From Bradyrhizobium erythrophlei (GTDB lineage Bacteria; Pseudomonadota; Alphaproteobacteria; Rhizobiales; Xanthobacteraceae), in NCBI RefSeq assembly GCF_900129425.1, contig NZ_LT670817.1, positions 744,001 to 808,000 on the forward strand: 64,000 bases of DNA, written 5' to 3'. Position 1 is the stretch's first letter. Each line of letters begins with the position of its first letter. Below are positions 1 to 9,395 of this stretch, in pieces. The translations under genes and the position numbers were made by a program. Below the pieces are notes generated by a model. The model was not told the origin of the DNA. It searched no databases and saw only the letters and a list, made by a program, of their open reading frames with translations.

Positions 1-891
1 GCGCCGGATATCAACCTCAAGACGATCGCCCGCGGCACCCCCGGCTTCTCCGGCGCCGACCTGATGAACCTTGTCAACGAAGCGGCGCTGACCGCGGCGC
101 GGCGCAACAAGCGCATGGTGACCCAGGCCGAGTTCGAGGAAGCAAAAGACAAGGTCATGATGGGCGCCGAGCGCAAGTCGCTGGTGATGACCGAAGAAGA
201 GAAGATGCTGACCGCCTATCACGAAGGCGGCCACGCCATCGTCGGCCTCAACGTGATCGCGACCGACCCGATCCACAAGGCGACCATCATTCCGCGCGGC
301 CGTGCGCTCGGTATGGTGATGCAGCTGCCCGAGCGCGACAAGCTGTCGATGTCACTCGAGCAGATGACCTCGCGGCTTGCCATCATGATGGGCGGCCGCG
401 TCGCCGAAGAACTGGTGTTCGGTCGCGAGAAGGTCACGTCCGGCGCCTCGTCCGACATCGAGCAGGCGACCCGGTTGGCGCGGATGATGGTGACGCGCTG
501 GGGCCTTTCCGAAGCGCTCGGCACCGTATCCTACGGCGAAAACCAGGATGAGGTTTTCCTGGGCATGTCGGTGTCACGTACCCAGAATGCCTCCGAGGCC
601 ACGGTTCAGAAGATCGACACCGAGATCCGGCGTTTTGTGGAAGAAGGTTACAACCAGGCGACCAAAATCCTGACCGAGAAGCGTGCCGATCTTGAAGCTT
701 TGGCCAAGGGCCTGCTTGAATTCGAAACCCTGACCGGCGACGAGATTCAGGATCTGCTCAAGGGCAAGAAGCCGAATCGCGAGTCGGTGCTGGAGCCGAC
801 CACCCCGCGCACCTCCGCGGTGCCACCGGCCGGCAAGCCGCGCCCGCGGCCCGATCCGGATCCCGGGCTGGAGCCGCAGCCGCAGGCCTGA
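1..891 (+). CDS. ftsH: ATP-dependent zinc metalloprotease FtsH, C-terminal part
   Basis: This is the 3' portion of a membrane-anchored AAA+ protease that degrades misfolded membrane proteins and short-lived regulators. Its 5' end lies outside the window, and reading frame 1 is open from base 1. The first residues (APDINLKTIARGTPGFSGAD) are the end of the AAA+ lid helices. The M41 peptidase domain follows, with the zinc motif HEGGH at bases 220-234 (most relatives have HEAGH). The third zinc ligand is the Asp of the SGASSDIEQAT segment. The protein ends in a Pro/Arg-rich disordered tail. A hairpin terminator follows the stop codon. Identification is near certain from motif order; only the Ala-to-Gly change in the zinc motif is odd. 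Confidence 0.97.
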   Translation, partial: APDINLKTIARGTPGFSGADLMNLVNEAALTAARRNKRMVTQAEFEEAKDKVMMGAERKSLVMTEEEKMLTAYHEGGHAIVGLNVIATDPIHKATIIPRGRALGMVMQLPERDKLSMSLEQMTSRLAIMMGGRVAEELVFGREKVTSGASSDIEQATRLARMMVTRWGLSEALGTVSYGENQDEVFLGMSVSRTQNASEATVQKIDTEIRRFVEEGYNQATKILTEKRADLEALAKGLLEFETLTGDEIQDLLKGKKPNRESVLEPTTPRTSAVPPAGKPRPRPDPDPGLEPQPQA

Positions 892-911
892 AGGTCAGCC
901 GGTTTGAATCG

Positions 912-939
912 AAAACGCGGCGGCAACGCCGCGTTTTTT
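912..939 (+). terminator. Rho-independent terminator after ftsH
   Basis: An 11-bp stem (AAAACGCGGCG / CGCCGCGTTTT) around a GCAA tetraloop is followed by a T run. It starts about 20 bases after the ftsH stop codon and points the same way, so it most likely ends the ftsH transcript. Confidence 0.85.
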
Positions 940-1101
940 ATTTGTGCCGTGGCATGTGAAGCTGCGTCTGTTGCATAAGGATTGTGGTTGGCGTCGATCC
1001 CGGCGTCATGCCATGTTTCGATCACGACGCGAGCGCGGGCCAAACCGCGTCGGTCGCGGCCGCCGTTTGAGCGTCCGACAATAAAAAGGGGAGGGGGGTC
1101 G

Positions 1102-2307
1102 ATGCGTTTCGTCACGAGACTGGGCGTCCTGGGCGCGCTTGCCCTACTGGCCTGGCCTGCTGCCTCGTTCGCCACGGACATGCGCGGCGTCACCGCGACC
1201 GAAATCAGGATCGGCCAGACCATGCCTTACAGCGGCCCGGTCTCGGCGTTCGGCGCGCTCGGCAAGAGCGAGGTTGCCTATTTCAAGATGGTCAACGACC
1301 ACGGCGGCATCAACGGCCGCATGGTCAATCTGATTTCGCTCGACGACAGTTACGTGCCGCCGAAGACCGTGGAGCAGACCAGGCGGCTGGTGGAGAGCGA
1401 TGAAGTCGCACTGATCTTTTCCTCGATCGGCACCGCGCACAACACCGCGATCGCAAAATACCTGCAGAGCAAGAACATCCCGCAATTGTTCGTGGGCTCC
1501 GGCGCCTCGAAATTCGCCGACCTCGCGCAATATCCGCAGGCCACGCTGGGCGTGCAGGCGCCGTTCCGTTACGAGGCGCGGCTTTACGCACGCTACGCCC
1601 TGGCCAAGAATCCGAATGCTAAATTCGCCATCATCTCGCAGAATGACGATTTTGGCCGCGACTATCTGCTCGGATTGAAGGATGTGCTCGGCGACAAATA
1701 CGATTCTCTGGTCACCGGCGCGACCTACGAAATATCGGATCCCACCATCGACTCCCAGATTGTCAAGCTGAAGGCATCCGGCGCCGATGTGCTGATCATC
1801 GCGGCGACGCCGAAATTCGCGGCCCAGTCGATCCGAAAGGTTTTCGAAATTGGCTGGAAGCCGATGACATTCCTGTCGAACGTCGCGGTCTGGGTATCTT
1901 CGGTGATGGAGCCCGCCGGGCTCGAGGCCGGCATCGGGATTCTCTCCACCGCCTATGTCAAGGACCCGATGGACCCGGCGTGGAAAGACGATCCGGACGC
2001 GATGCGATGGCGAGCGTTCATGGCGAAGTACATGCCGAACGATGATCTGCGCGACCAGAATTTCGTCAACGGCTACAACAGCGCGATGGTGCTTGAGCAC
2101 GTCCTGAAAGCCTGCGGCGACGATTTGTCGACCGAAAACATCCTCAAGCAGGCCTATGCCATCAAGGACATGGACCTGCCGATGATGCTGCCGGGCATCA
2201 AGGTCAACACCTCAGCGACCGATCACGTTCCGATCGACCAGATGCAGTTCATGCGTTTCAACGGCAAGAACTGGGAGCGATTCGGGGAGTTGCAGACCGG
2301 GAATTGA
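1102..2307 (+). CDS. Branched-chain amino acid-type ABC transporter substrate-binding protein
   Basis: This is a periplasmic type-I solute-binding protein of the LivK/peripla_BP_6 family, about 401 residues. The ATG at 1102 follows a purine-rich AGGGGAGGGGGG ribosome site. It is followed by a clear Sec signal peptide (MRFVTRLGVLGALALLAWPA..SFA, cleavage near residue 25). The mature start (GVTATEIRIGQTMPYSGPVS) and the LVESDEVALIFSSIGTAHN segment are typical of the family. The frame is open further upstream, but that extension is Arg/Pro-rich and has no signal peptide. No permease or ATPase genes lie nearby, so this is an orphan binding protein. Members of this family also bind aromatic acids and other carboxylates, so the ligand is unknown. 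Confidence 0.9.
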   Translation: MRFVTRLGVLGALALLAWPAASFATDMRGVTATEIRIGQTMPYSGPVSAFGALGKSEVAYFKMVNDHGGINGRMVNLISLDDSYVPPKTVEQTRRLVESDEVALIFSSIGTAHNTAIAKYLQSKNIPQLFVGSGASKFADLAQYPQATLGVQAPFRYEARLYARYALAKNPNAKFAIISQNDDFGRDYLLGLKDVLGDKYDSLVTGATYEISDPTIDSQIVKLKASGADVLIIAATPKFAAQSIRKVFEIGWKPMTFLSNVAVWVSSVMEPAGLEAGIGILSTAYVKDPMDPAWKDDPDAMRWRAFMAKYMPNDDLRDQNFVNGYNSAMVLEHVLKACGDDLSTENILKQAYAIKDMDLPMMLPGIKVNTSATDHVPIDQMQFMRFNGKNWERFGELQTGN

Positions 2308-2308
2308 C

Positions 2309-2388
2309 GTTTTCGTCGTTCCCCGCGCAAGCGCGGAGCGCTTGTCGCTTAGGGTTCGTCGCTTCGCGTCGCTCGGGAATGACGAAAC
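2309..2388. repeat. Intergenic palindromic repeat
   Basis: TCGTCGTTCCCCGCGC at the left and CGGGAATGACGA at the right form inverted ends around two smaller hairpins (GCGCAAGCGC, CGCTTCGCG). It fills the gap between two convergent genes and resembles the other 'cattcc...ggaatg' elements at 6208 and 29728. It may also act as a bidirectional terminator. Confidence 0.6.
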
Positions 2389-2390
2389 TA

Positions 2391-3407
2391 TTATCCCAGC
2401 TTGCCAACCTCGGCCTCGACCAGCGACCAGCATTTCGAGCCGAGCTTTTGCTTCCAGACCGCATAGACCTCGGGAAGCCTGGCGCGGAAGGCGGCCTGGT
2501 CGACGTCGTTGAACACCAGACCGCGTTTGACGAAATCGTCACGCAGGCTCGCGTTCAGCGCGGCCTGGTCCTGGCGCTGCTGGCGGACATATTTGGTGAA
2601 ATTACGCTCGATCACGCCCTGGATGTCGTCGGGCAGGGCCTTCCAGGTCGCAGGGTGTGCCATCGCGTTAAAGCCGGACCACATGTGATTGGTCAGGCTG
2701 ACATACTTCACCAACTCGTAAAGCTTGAAACCCTGCAGGATCGCCAGCGGATTTTCCTGGGCGTCGACGCGTCCGGTTTTCAGCGCGTCGTAGATCTGGT
2801 TGGCCGACGTCGTCACCGGCTGGGCGCCGAACGCCCCAAAAGTGTCGAGCATCATCTGTCCCGGGGGCACGCGGATTTTCATGCCAGCGAAATCCTCAGG
2901 CGTTGTGACCGGGCGCGGAATCGACGCCACCTGCCGCATGCCGTTGTCGAAGCCGGCGACCGGAAACAGATACATGCCCTTGGCGGCCATCTCCTCGCCG
3001 ATATATTTTCCGAGCGGGCCGTCGATGGCCTTGTGCGCCTCCGCCGCCGACTTGAATGCGAACGGCAATTGCTGGGCTTCGGCCACCGGCACCACCGTCC
3101 CAATGATGCCGCCCATCAGGGTGAAGAACTGGATCTCGCCCGCGATCAGCATCTTTAGCGCGTCGGGATCGCCGCCGGGCAGCTTGTTGTTCTCCGGATA
3201 GACGGTCGTTTCGACCCGGCCGTTGGTTTCCGCTGCTATGGCCTGCCACATCGCAGTGAGGTTCTTGTGCAGCGTGCCGCTCGCGGCCTGATTGTGATAT
3301 TGCGAAAACTTGTATTCGGCGGCCAGCGAGGGCCTGATGATAATGGCCGATCCCGCCGCTGCCGCTGCGCCTGACAATACCGACCGTCGTGTCCATTTCG
3401 TAGTCAT
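2391..3407 (-). CDS. TRAP transporter substrate-binding protein (DctP family)
   Basis: This is a periplasmic binding protein of the tripartite ATP-independent transporter class, 338 residues. The N-terminus MTTKWTRRSVLSGAAAAAG is a twin-arginine (Tat) signal, so the protein is probably exported folded. Family hallmarks are the YNPAS-like start of the mature part (YKFSQYHNQAASG), the MKIRVPPGQMML segment, which carries the carboxylate-binding Arg region, and ENPLAILQGFKLYELVKYVSLTNH. Length matches the family. No DctQ or DctM membrane genes are in the window, so the partner permease must be elsewhere. It converges on the Liv-type binding protein across a short repeat. Confidence 0.92.
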   Translation of the reverse strand: MTTKWTRRSVLSGAAAAAGSAIIIRPSLAAEYKFSQYHNQAASGTLHKNLTAMWQAIAAETNGRVETTVYPENNKLPGGDPDALKMLIAGEIQFFTLMGGIIGTVVPVAEAQQLPFAFKSAAEAHKAIDGPLGKYIGEEMAAKGMYLFPVAGFDNGMRQVASIPRPVTTPEDFAGMKIRVPPGQMMLDTFGAFGAQPVTTSANQIYDALKTGRVDAQENPLAILQGFKLYELVKYVSLTNHMWSGFNAMAHPATWKALPDDIQGVIERNFTKYVRQQRQDQAALNASLRDDFVKRGLVFNDVDQAAFRARLPEVYAVWKQKLGSKCWSLVEAEVGKLG

Positions 3408-3602
3408 GTGCCCTCCCGGTCCCGCCTCTGCCCGGGCGGTTAAGAATTTCCGGCCGGACTGTCGTCGATATCAGGTCATTTCGCCACGAAAATCCGGTCA
3501 CGACCGCCCTTCAACTTAAGATTTCTTAAGGGCTGTTGGCCCTATTGGTGGAAGCGGCGCGCGTTCCGCCAGGGCGGTCGCATGCGCGAAAAGGGACTTC
3601 GC

Positions 3603-4829
3603 ATGGCCACGTCCGTATCCGCCCCGACGATTGCTCCGGAGCCCAGCGCGATCCCCGCATCGCTCTGGAATGCGTGCTTCGTGCTGTGCGTCATCAACGC
3701 TTCGTTTTTCCCAACAGCGTTCTTTTCGCACTGGTGGATCTACGACCCGAACGGCCTGGGAATCCCGACCGACTTCGTCAATGTCTGGGCGGCGGGCCGG
3801 CTGGTGCTCGATGGCCATCCGGCGCTCGCTTACGATTGGGATATCCAGAAGAAGGTTGAGGTCGCGCTGCTCGGCCAGGATTTCATCGGCAATTTTGCCT
3901 GGCACTACCCGCCGCCGTTTTTGTTCGTCGCAACCTTCCTGGCGCAGTTTCCCTATGCGGTCGCTTTCGTCGGCTGGGTTTCGGTCAGCTTCGTGCCTTA
4001 TCTCGTGATGATGCGCGCGATCGTCGGCCGCAGCTTCGGCTTGCTGCTGGCGGTGGCGTTTCCGCTGGTGCTCAACAACACCCTTGTGGGGCAGAACGGC
4101 TTTCTCACTGCGGCGCTGATCGGCGGTACGCTGTGTCTGATGCCGACGCGGCCGGTGCTTTCAGGGATTTGCCTGGGGCTGTTGAGCTACAAGCCGCAAT
4201 ACGGACTGCTGTTTCCGATCGTGCTGATCGCCGCAGCGCAGTGGACGGTGTTCTTCACCGCGGCCTGCGTCGCGGTCGCGATGGCGTTCGCTTCGTGGCT
4301 CGTCTTCGGCACCGAGAGCTGGCAGGCGTTCTTTCACTGGATGCCGATGTTTTCGCAGGCCTTCCTCACGGAGGGCCGGGCCACCTTCTGGAAGTTGCAG
4401 AGCCTGTTCGCGCTGGTTCGATTCCTCGGCGGCAGCGAGCAGCTGGCGTGGATATTTCAGTGGATCCTGAGCGGGACGGTGGCGCTGGGGCTGGCGCTGA
4501 TGTGGCGCAGTTCGGTGCGCTATTCGTTGAAGGCCGCTGCGCTCGCGGTCGGCACCTTGCTGATCACGCCCTACCTGTTCATGTACGACATGATGGTACT
4601 GGCGATACCCGTGGCCTTCCTGGTCCGGATCGGGCTTGCGAGCGGTTTTCGCCGCTATGAGCTCCCGGCACTGGCCTGCGCGCTCGGTTTGATCATCGGT
4701 TTCACATTCCTGAGGGCGCCGGTCGGGCTCGGCGCCACGCTGATCGTCGCCGGCCTGATCGCCGGGCGTGCTGGCCTCTGGTGGCGGCATGCACCGGCGC
4801 CGTCCTTGATGGTGGGAGCCGGCGCCTAA
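3603..4829 (+). CDS. GT87-family (DUF2029) membrane glycosyltransferase
   Basis: This is a polytopic membrane protein of roughly 408 residues with about ten hydrophobic segments. The DFVNVWAAGRLVLDGHPALAY block near the N-terminus and the WHYPPPFLF motif are characteristic of glycosyltransferase family 87 (polyprenyl-phosphate-dependent mannosyltransferase-like). The Asp after the first membrane segment is the presumed catalytic base. The substrate here is unknown. ATG 3603 is preferred because AAGGGA sits 7 bases upstream; an in-frame ATG at 3582 would add seven residues. It is divergent from the TRAP binding protein, followed by a TetR regulator, and has no glycan cluster around it. Confidence 0.85.
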   Translation: MATSVSAPTIAPEPSAIPASLWNACFVLCVINASFFPTAFFSHWWIYDPNGLGIPTDFVNVWAAGRLVLDGHPALAYDWDIQKKVEVALLGQDFIGNFAWHYPPPFLFVATFLAQFPYAVAFVGWVSVSFVPYLVMMRAIVGRSFGLLLAVAFPLVLNNTLVGQNGFLTAALIGGTLCLMPTRPVLSGICLGLLSYKPQYGLLFPIVLIAAAQWTVFFTAACVAVAMAFASWLVFGTESWQAFFHWMPMFSQAFLTEGRATFWKLQSLFALVRFLGGSEQLAWIFQWILSGTVALGLALMWRSSVRYSLKAAALAVGTLLITPYLFMYDMMVLAIPVAFLVRIGLASGFRRYELPALACALGLIIGFTFLRAPVGLGATLIVAGLIAGRAGLWWRHAPAPSLMVGAGA

Positions 4830-4999
4830 GCATTGTTGCCTCACCGGATCGTCATATCTTGCGTCTTGTCATCGAGCCTGAATAGTTGTTCAGTTCTTCA
4901 AGGCGGTTGTGCCAAATCGCTCGAAAGATTGAACATGCGTGCGTTCCCGGACCGGGCGACTTCGGCCCGGACGCGTGGACCAGGGATGAGAAACGCGCC

Positions 5000-5674
5000 A
5001 TGGTGTATCGGCGGACCCATCAGGTCGTAAAACGCCTTGCGGCGCGGCGCAGCGCCATCCTGGCGGCGGCGCGGGATGCCGCCGCGAGCGGTGGCATGGC
5101 CGCGGTTCAGATCGCGCCGGTCGCAATCCGCGCCAATGTCGCCGCCGGCACCGTCTATCGCTATTTCCCCTCCAAGGCGGACCTGATCTCCGAACTGATC
5201 GCGGACGTCTCGCGTGACGAACTGGCCGCGATCCGCCGCGCGGCTGACGCGGCGCCGGGACCGTCGTCGGCACTGGCCGCGGCCGTCACCACGGTTGCCG
5301 TACACGTGCTGTCGCAGCGCAAGCTCGCCTGGGGCATCCTTGCCGAGCCGGTAGATGTCGATGTCACCGCCTCGCGTCTGGCGAGCCGGCGGGAGATCGC
5401 CGGCGAAATCGCCGATCGAATCGACGCCGCGGTCCGCGCCGGACACCTCCCCGCGCAGGATACGTCGCTGGCCGCGACCGCGCTGCTCGGTGCGCTGCAT
5501 GAATCGCTGGTCGGGCCGTTGGCGCCTGACAATATCGAGGACCCCGGGAGATTGCGCGACGCCGTGCAAACTGTGACGCTGCTCGCGCTGCGCGCCGTAG
5601 GCGTGATGGACGCCCGCGCCCGTGGCCTCGTGGTGCAGGCGGTACTGCCGGCGAAAGCGCTGGTCGGGGCGTAA
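5000..5674 (+). CDS. TetR family transcriptional regulator
   Basis: This is a DNA-binding repressor-type protein of about 224 residues. The N-terminal helix-turn-helix region contains AAARDAAASGGMAAVQIAPVA and the recognition helix ending in GTVYRYFPSKADLISEL, the standard TetR signature. The C-terminal ligand domain is Ala-rich and not assignable. ATG 5000 gives a start close to the HTH, as usual for the family; the frame stays open to ATG 4886, but the added 38 residues look like non-coding translation. Its target could be the flanking GT87 gene or the downstream OsmC gene; the sequence does not decide. Confidence 0.9.
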   Translation: MVYRRTHQVVKRLAARRSAILAAARDAAASGGMAAVQIAPVAIRANVAAGTVYRYFPSKADLISELIADVSRDELAAIRRAADAAPGPSSALAAAVTTVAVHVLSQRKLAWGILAEPVDVDVTASRLASRREIAGEIADRIDAAVRAGHLPAQDTSLAATALLGALHESLVGPLAPDNIEDPGRLRDAVQTVTLLALRAVGVMDARARGLVVQAVLPAKALVGA

Positions 5675-5776
5675 GAAAAACCCGCAACGCAGACATCGCT
5701 TTGACGCAACAATCCACCAAAATGGGGCAATCCGCCGCCGGACCGGCGGCCCAATCGGCGAAGTAAGGAGCGAGAC

Positions 5777-6202
<426 letters not shown>

Positions 6203-6207
6203 TCATT

Positions 6208-6250
6208 GGTGTCATTCCGGGTTCGCGTGTTCGACGCGCCCCGGAATGAC
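6208..6250. repeat. Intergenic palindromic repeat
   Basis: GTCATTCCGGG and CCCGGAATGAC arms enclose a short GCG/CGC-rich centre. It lies between the convergent OsmC and pyruvate kinase genes, belongs to the same family as the repeat at 29728, and may double as a terminator for both. Confidence 0.75.
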
Positions 6251-6261
6251 GATGCAAGATT

Positions 6262-7698
6262 TCATTTCTCCGCGTCGCCGTCGGGGCCGACCGAGGCGAT
6301 GCGTAGCATATTAGTGGTGCCGGGAGCACGGAGCGGTACGCCGGCGACGATGATCACGCGCTGTCCGGCCTTGGCGAAGCCGTCGCGAAACGCGATGGAG
6401 CCGGCGCGGCCGACCATGTCGTCCAGGTCTTTTGCGTCTTCGGCGACCACGCAATGCACGCCCCAGACCACAGACAGTTTGCGTCCGGTGATGAGATTGG
6501 GCGTGATCGCCACCACCGGCGGCTTCGGCCGTTCGCGCGCGACCCGCAGCGCGGTCGATCCTGAACTGGTCCAGCAGATGATCGCCGACAAATCGAGCGT
6601 TTCGGCGATCTGCCTCGCGGCGTCGGCGATGGCGTCGCCGACGGTCGGCTCCGGTTCGGCGCGCTGCGCGGTGAGCACGCCGCGATAGGTCGGATCGCGC
6701 TCGACTTCCTCGCCGATGCGATTCATGGTCGAGACCGCTTCGACCGGAAACTTGCCGGCGGCCGATTCCGCCGACAGCATGATCGCGTCGGCGCCTTCGT
6801 AGACCGCGGTCGCGACGTCAGAGACCTCGGCGCGCGTCGGCACCGGTGCCTGGATCATCGATTCCAGCATCTGGGTCGCGACCACCACAGGCTTGCCGGC
6901 GCGCCGCGCCATCCGCGTCATCTGCTTCTGCAGGCTCGGCACCCGCTCCAGCGGTAGCTCGACGCCGAGATCGCCGCGCGCCACCATCAGGGCGTCGGAG
7001 GCTTCGAGGATTTCGGGGAGCCGGTCGATCGCCTGCGGCTTTTCGATCTTGGACATGACCGCTGCACGGCCGCGGATCAGTTTCTTGGCCTCGACGACAT
7101 CCTCGGCGCGCTGAACGAACGACAGGGCGATCCAGTCGACACCGGTCACCAGGGCCGCTTCAAGGTCGGCGCGGTCCTTCGGCGTCATCGCGGAAACCGG
7201 CAGATCGGTATCGGGCAGGCTGACGCCCTTGCGATCCGACATCCGGCCGCCGATCACGACGCGAGTGACGGCGCGGTCCGGCGCGGCTTCCTCGACGATC
7301 AGGCGCACCTTGCCGTCGTCGAGCAGCAGCGCGTGACCCGGTCGGAGCGCGGCGAGGATTTCCGGATGCGGAAGTTGAACGCGGGTATTGTCACCGGGCG
7401 TCTTGTCGGAATCGAGAACAAAACTCTCACCGTTGTTGAGCTGGATCGACCCTTCCGCGAATGAACCCAGCCGCAGCTTCGGCCCTTGCAGGTCGACCAG
7501 AATGCCGATCGGCCGGCCGTAACTCGATTCGACGTTGCGAATGGTCTTGACCAGTTCGCGCATCTTGTCATGCGAGGTATGGCTCATATTGATGCGGAAC
7601 ACGTCGGCGCCGGCCTCGAACAGGCGGCGGATCATCGCGCTGTCGGAGGAGGCGGGGCCAAGCGTTGCGAGAATCTTGATACGGCGCAGGCGTCTCAT
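6262..7698 (-). CDS. pyk: Pyruvate kinase
   Basis: This enzyme converts phosphoenolpyruvate and ADP to pyruvate and ATP, the last glycolytic step. The 478-residue length matches bacterial enzymes. The N-terminus (RIKILATLGPAS) and the FEAGADVFRINMSH block are classical. The active-site signature AAVMSKIEKPQAI carries the catalytic Lys, MVARGDLGVELP carries metal- and substrate-binding residues, and PVVVATQMLESM follows. The C-terminal allosteric domain includes the SGSTALRVARERP effector-site region. It is translationally coupled to the DUF1036 gene upstream: its ATG overlaps that gene's stop by four bases (ATGA). Confidence 0.97.
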   Translation of the reverse strand: MRRLRRIKILATLGPASSDSAMIRRLFEAGADVFRINMSHTSHDKMRELVKTIRNVESSYGRPIGILVDLQGPKLRLGSFAEGSIQLNNGESFVLDSDKTPGDNTRVQLPHPEILAALRPGHALLLDDGKVRLIVEEAAPDRAVTRVVIGGRMSDRKGVSLPDTDLPVSAMTPKDRADLEAALVTGVDWIALSFVQRAEDVVEAKKLIRGRAAVMSKIEKPQAIDRLPEILEASDALMVARGDLGVELPLERVPSLQKQMTRMARRAGKPVVVATQMLESMIQAPVPTRAEVSDVATAVYEGADAIMLSAESAAGKFPVEAVSTMNRIGEEVERDPTYRGVLTAQRAEPEPTVGDAIADAARQIAETLDLSAIICWTSSGSTALRVARERPKPPVVAITPNLITGRKLSVVWGVHCVVAEDAKDLDDMVGRAGSIAFRDGFAKAGQRVIIVAGVPLRAPGTTNMLRIASVGPDGDAEK

Positions 7699-8318
7699 GG
7701 CTTGGTTCCGGGCGCTGCGGCTGGCGGCAGACCAGCCCCGCCCGGAGGCGTCCCGCCCGACGGATTGGGCAGGCCGGGTGCTCCCGGCGAATCGCCCGGA
7801 AGGTTTTGGGGCCCGCCCGGGGGAACCGTTCCCGGAATGCCCGGCACACGCTGCGCCGGCTGCTCATTGGATTCGGTCAGTTGCACGGTCCAGGCCCGCT
7901 GCTCTCCGGTGTCGACCTCGAAGAAGCCGGTGCGGTCGAAACCGCGCGCCAGACAATTTTCGGTGCCCTTGATGGTGAATTCCTTGTCGCGCGAGCACAT
8001 GAAGGCTTGTCCTGACCATTCGCCGCCGCGGTCGTAATCGAGCGCATAGATGTAATAGAACCGTGCGACAAGCGTACCGCGCAGCAGAGTCTCGCAGGCG
8101 CGCGAGGAGACGTTCCACCAGCCCTCGGTGGTCCAGCCCTCGGCATCCTTGTAGCCCAGGGCAATCCCGACCCGGCTTGAGGTGTTGTTGCAGAGACGAA
8201 AGTCAGCCGCGGCCGAACTGCTCCACAAACACATGACCGCAACCACGAGCGCCGGCATCAAACCGGCGGTCATGCGAGCAGCGAGGGGGTTGGCGTGAGG
8301 GGAATCGTTTGGGATCAT
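7695..8318 (-). CDS. DUF1036 exported protein
   Basis: This is a 207-residue secreted or membrane-associated protein. A hydrophobic signal segment (MTAGLMPALVVAVMCLW..AAA) precedes the DUF1036 domain, recognised from DFRLCNNTSSRVGIALGY and EGWWNVSSRACETLL, with four or more Cys likely forming disulfides. The last 50 residues are a Pro/Gly-rich disordered tail (PGIPGTVPPGGPQNLPG and so on). The molecular function of DUF1036 is not known to me. In this group of bacteria it sits directly before pyk, as here, with an ATGA overlap. The true start may be the in-frame ATG at 8273, directly before the signal sequence; neither start has a strong ribosome site. Confidence 0.85.
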   Translation of the reverse strand: MIPNDSPHANPLAARMTAGLMPALVVAVMCLWSSSAAADFRLCNNTSSRVGIALGYKDAEGWTTEGWWNVSSRACETLLRGTLVARFYYIYALDYDRGGEWSGQAFMCSRDKEFTIKGTENCLARGFDRTGFFEVDTGEQRAWTVQLTESNEQPAQRVPGIPGTVPPGGPQNLPGDSPGAPGLPNPSGGTPPGGAGLPPAAAPGTKP

Positions 8319-8507
8319 TTAGCGAAGCTATATCAATTCCTTGATGATTTCGCGTAACCCGGCGGGAACTGTCAATGGCGGAAGCGGGCATTTAAGACCA
8401 TGGGCGACGGAAATCCCACCCATGACGCTCTGTTTGCACCGCGATGTGGCAAAATCTGTGACAACCCCCACTTAATACCAAATAAGCTGGTGTGAAACGG
8501 CGAGAGT

Positions 8508-8816
8508 ATGGTCATGACGATTGACGACAAAACCAGAACGGAACTCGAAGCCGCCGTTTTCAGGCGCCTTATTGAGCATTTGCGGGCCCGCACCGACGTC
8601 CAGAACATCGACCTGATGAATTTGGCCGGCTTCTGCCGCAACTGTCTGTCCAACTGGCTCAAGGAGGAGGCAGACGCCAAGGGCGCCGCGATGAGCAAGG
8701 ACGAGAGCCGCGAGGCCGTCTATGGCATGCCCTACGAGACCTGGAAGTCGACCTTTCAGGGGACTGCCAGTCCCGAGCAACTCGGGGCGATGAAAAAGTC
8801 CCATAGCGGGCATTGA
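8508..8816 (+). CDS. DUF1244 (SMc04008-like) protein
   Basis: This is a small cytoplasmic protein of 102 residues. The central LAGFCRNCLSNWLKEEA motif, with a CxxC pair, and the C-terminal YGMPYETWKSTFQ segment define the DUF1244 family, which is conserved across proteobacteria and has no established function. The conserved Cys pair suggests metal or redox chemistry, but this is inference. Translation could begin at 8508 or at ATG 8514; GAGAG at 8502 is better spaced for 8514. It is a single gene with its own upstream region. Confidence 0.9.
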   Translation: MVMTIDDKTRTELEAAVFRRLIEHLRARTDVQNIDLMNLAGFCRNCLSNWLKEEADAKGAAMSKDESREAVYGMPYETWKSTFQGTASPEQLGAMKKSHSGH

Positions 8817-8903
8817 GACTTCTCCTTTTCCTTACTCCTCCTCATTCCCGTCCTTTCTCCGTGATGGTGGGGCACATTCACGCATTTCTTGCTGTCAATC
8901 GGT

Positions 8904-8940
8904 CAAGACGTGGATGCCCGGCACGGGGCCGGGCATGACG
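8904..8940. repeat. Half copy of a dispersed palindromic repeat
   Basis: GACGTGGATGCCCGGCAC followed by GGGGCCGGGCATGACG. The same unit recurs almost exactly at about 42558-42592 and 48842-48874, so this is a dispersed intergenic element, here only the right half. Confidence 0.75.
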
Positions 8941-9107
8941 ATGAGAGAACGGAAATCTTTCTCCTGTGGGCGCGCTGTGGATGAGCGCGATGTTGCCTTG
9001 ACGCAAGGCGCCGCACTCTTGAGGGTCATTTCAAGGATGCGCCTCGCGATCAAGCGTGCGGCAGTTCCCGTCAAACCTCCAACCATCAGTTCATTCAGGA
9101 GTACCCG

Positions 9108-9380
9108 ATGGCCACCTCTGCCGCCGCCGTCCAGGAAGAGCCCGCGACGAAATTCGCCAAAGACCAGCTCAAGGCCATCGTCGAGCGCATCGAGCGGCTG
9201 GAAGAAGAAAAGAAGACGATTTCGGACGATATCCGCGATGTCTATGCCGAAGCCAAAGGCAACGGCTACGACGTCAAGGCGCTGCGCACCATCGTGCGCC
9301 TGCGCAAGCAGGACGCCAACGAGCGGGCCGAACAGGAAACCATCCTGGAGACTTACATGCAGGCGCTGGGAATGCTGTGA
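9108..9380 (+). CDS. gapR: GapR-family nucleoid-associated protein (DUF2312)
   Basis: This is a 90-residue all-helical protein of the DUF2312/UPF0335 family. The Caulobacter member GapR is an essential nucleoid protein that clamps overtwisted AT-rich DNA ahead of polymerases and helps replication. Visible here are FAKDQLKAIVERIERLEEEK, the first long coiled-coil helix, and the basic ALRTIVRLRKQDANERAEQE segment, which carries DNA-contacting residues in the family. AGGAGTACCCG before the ATG gives a good ribosome site. Only the N-terminal 15 residues are variable. It stands alone between two intergenic repeats. Confidence 0.9.
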   Translation: MATSAAAVQEEPATKFAKDQLKAIVERIERLEEEKKTISDDIRDVYAEAKGNGYDVKALRTIVRLRKQDANERAEQETILETYMQALGML

Positions 9381-9395
9381 GGTCGATCAAGTGAA

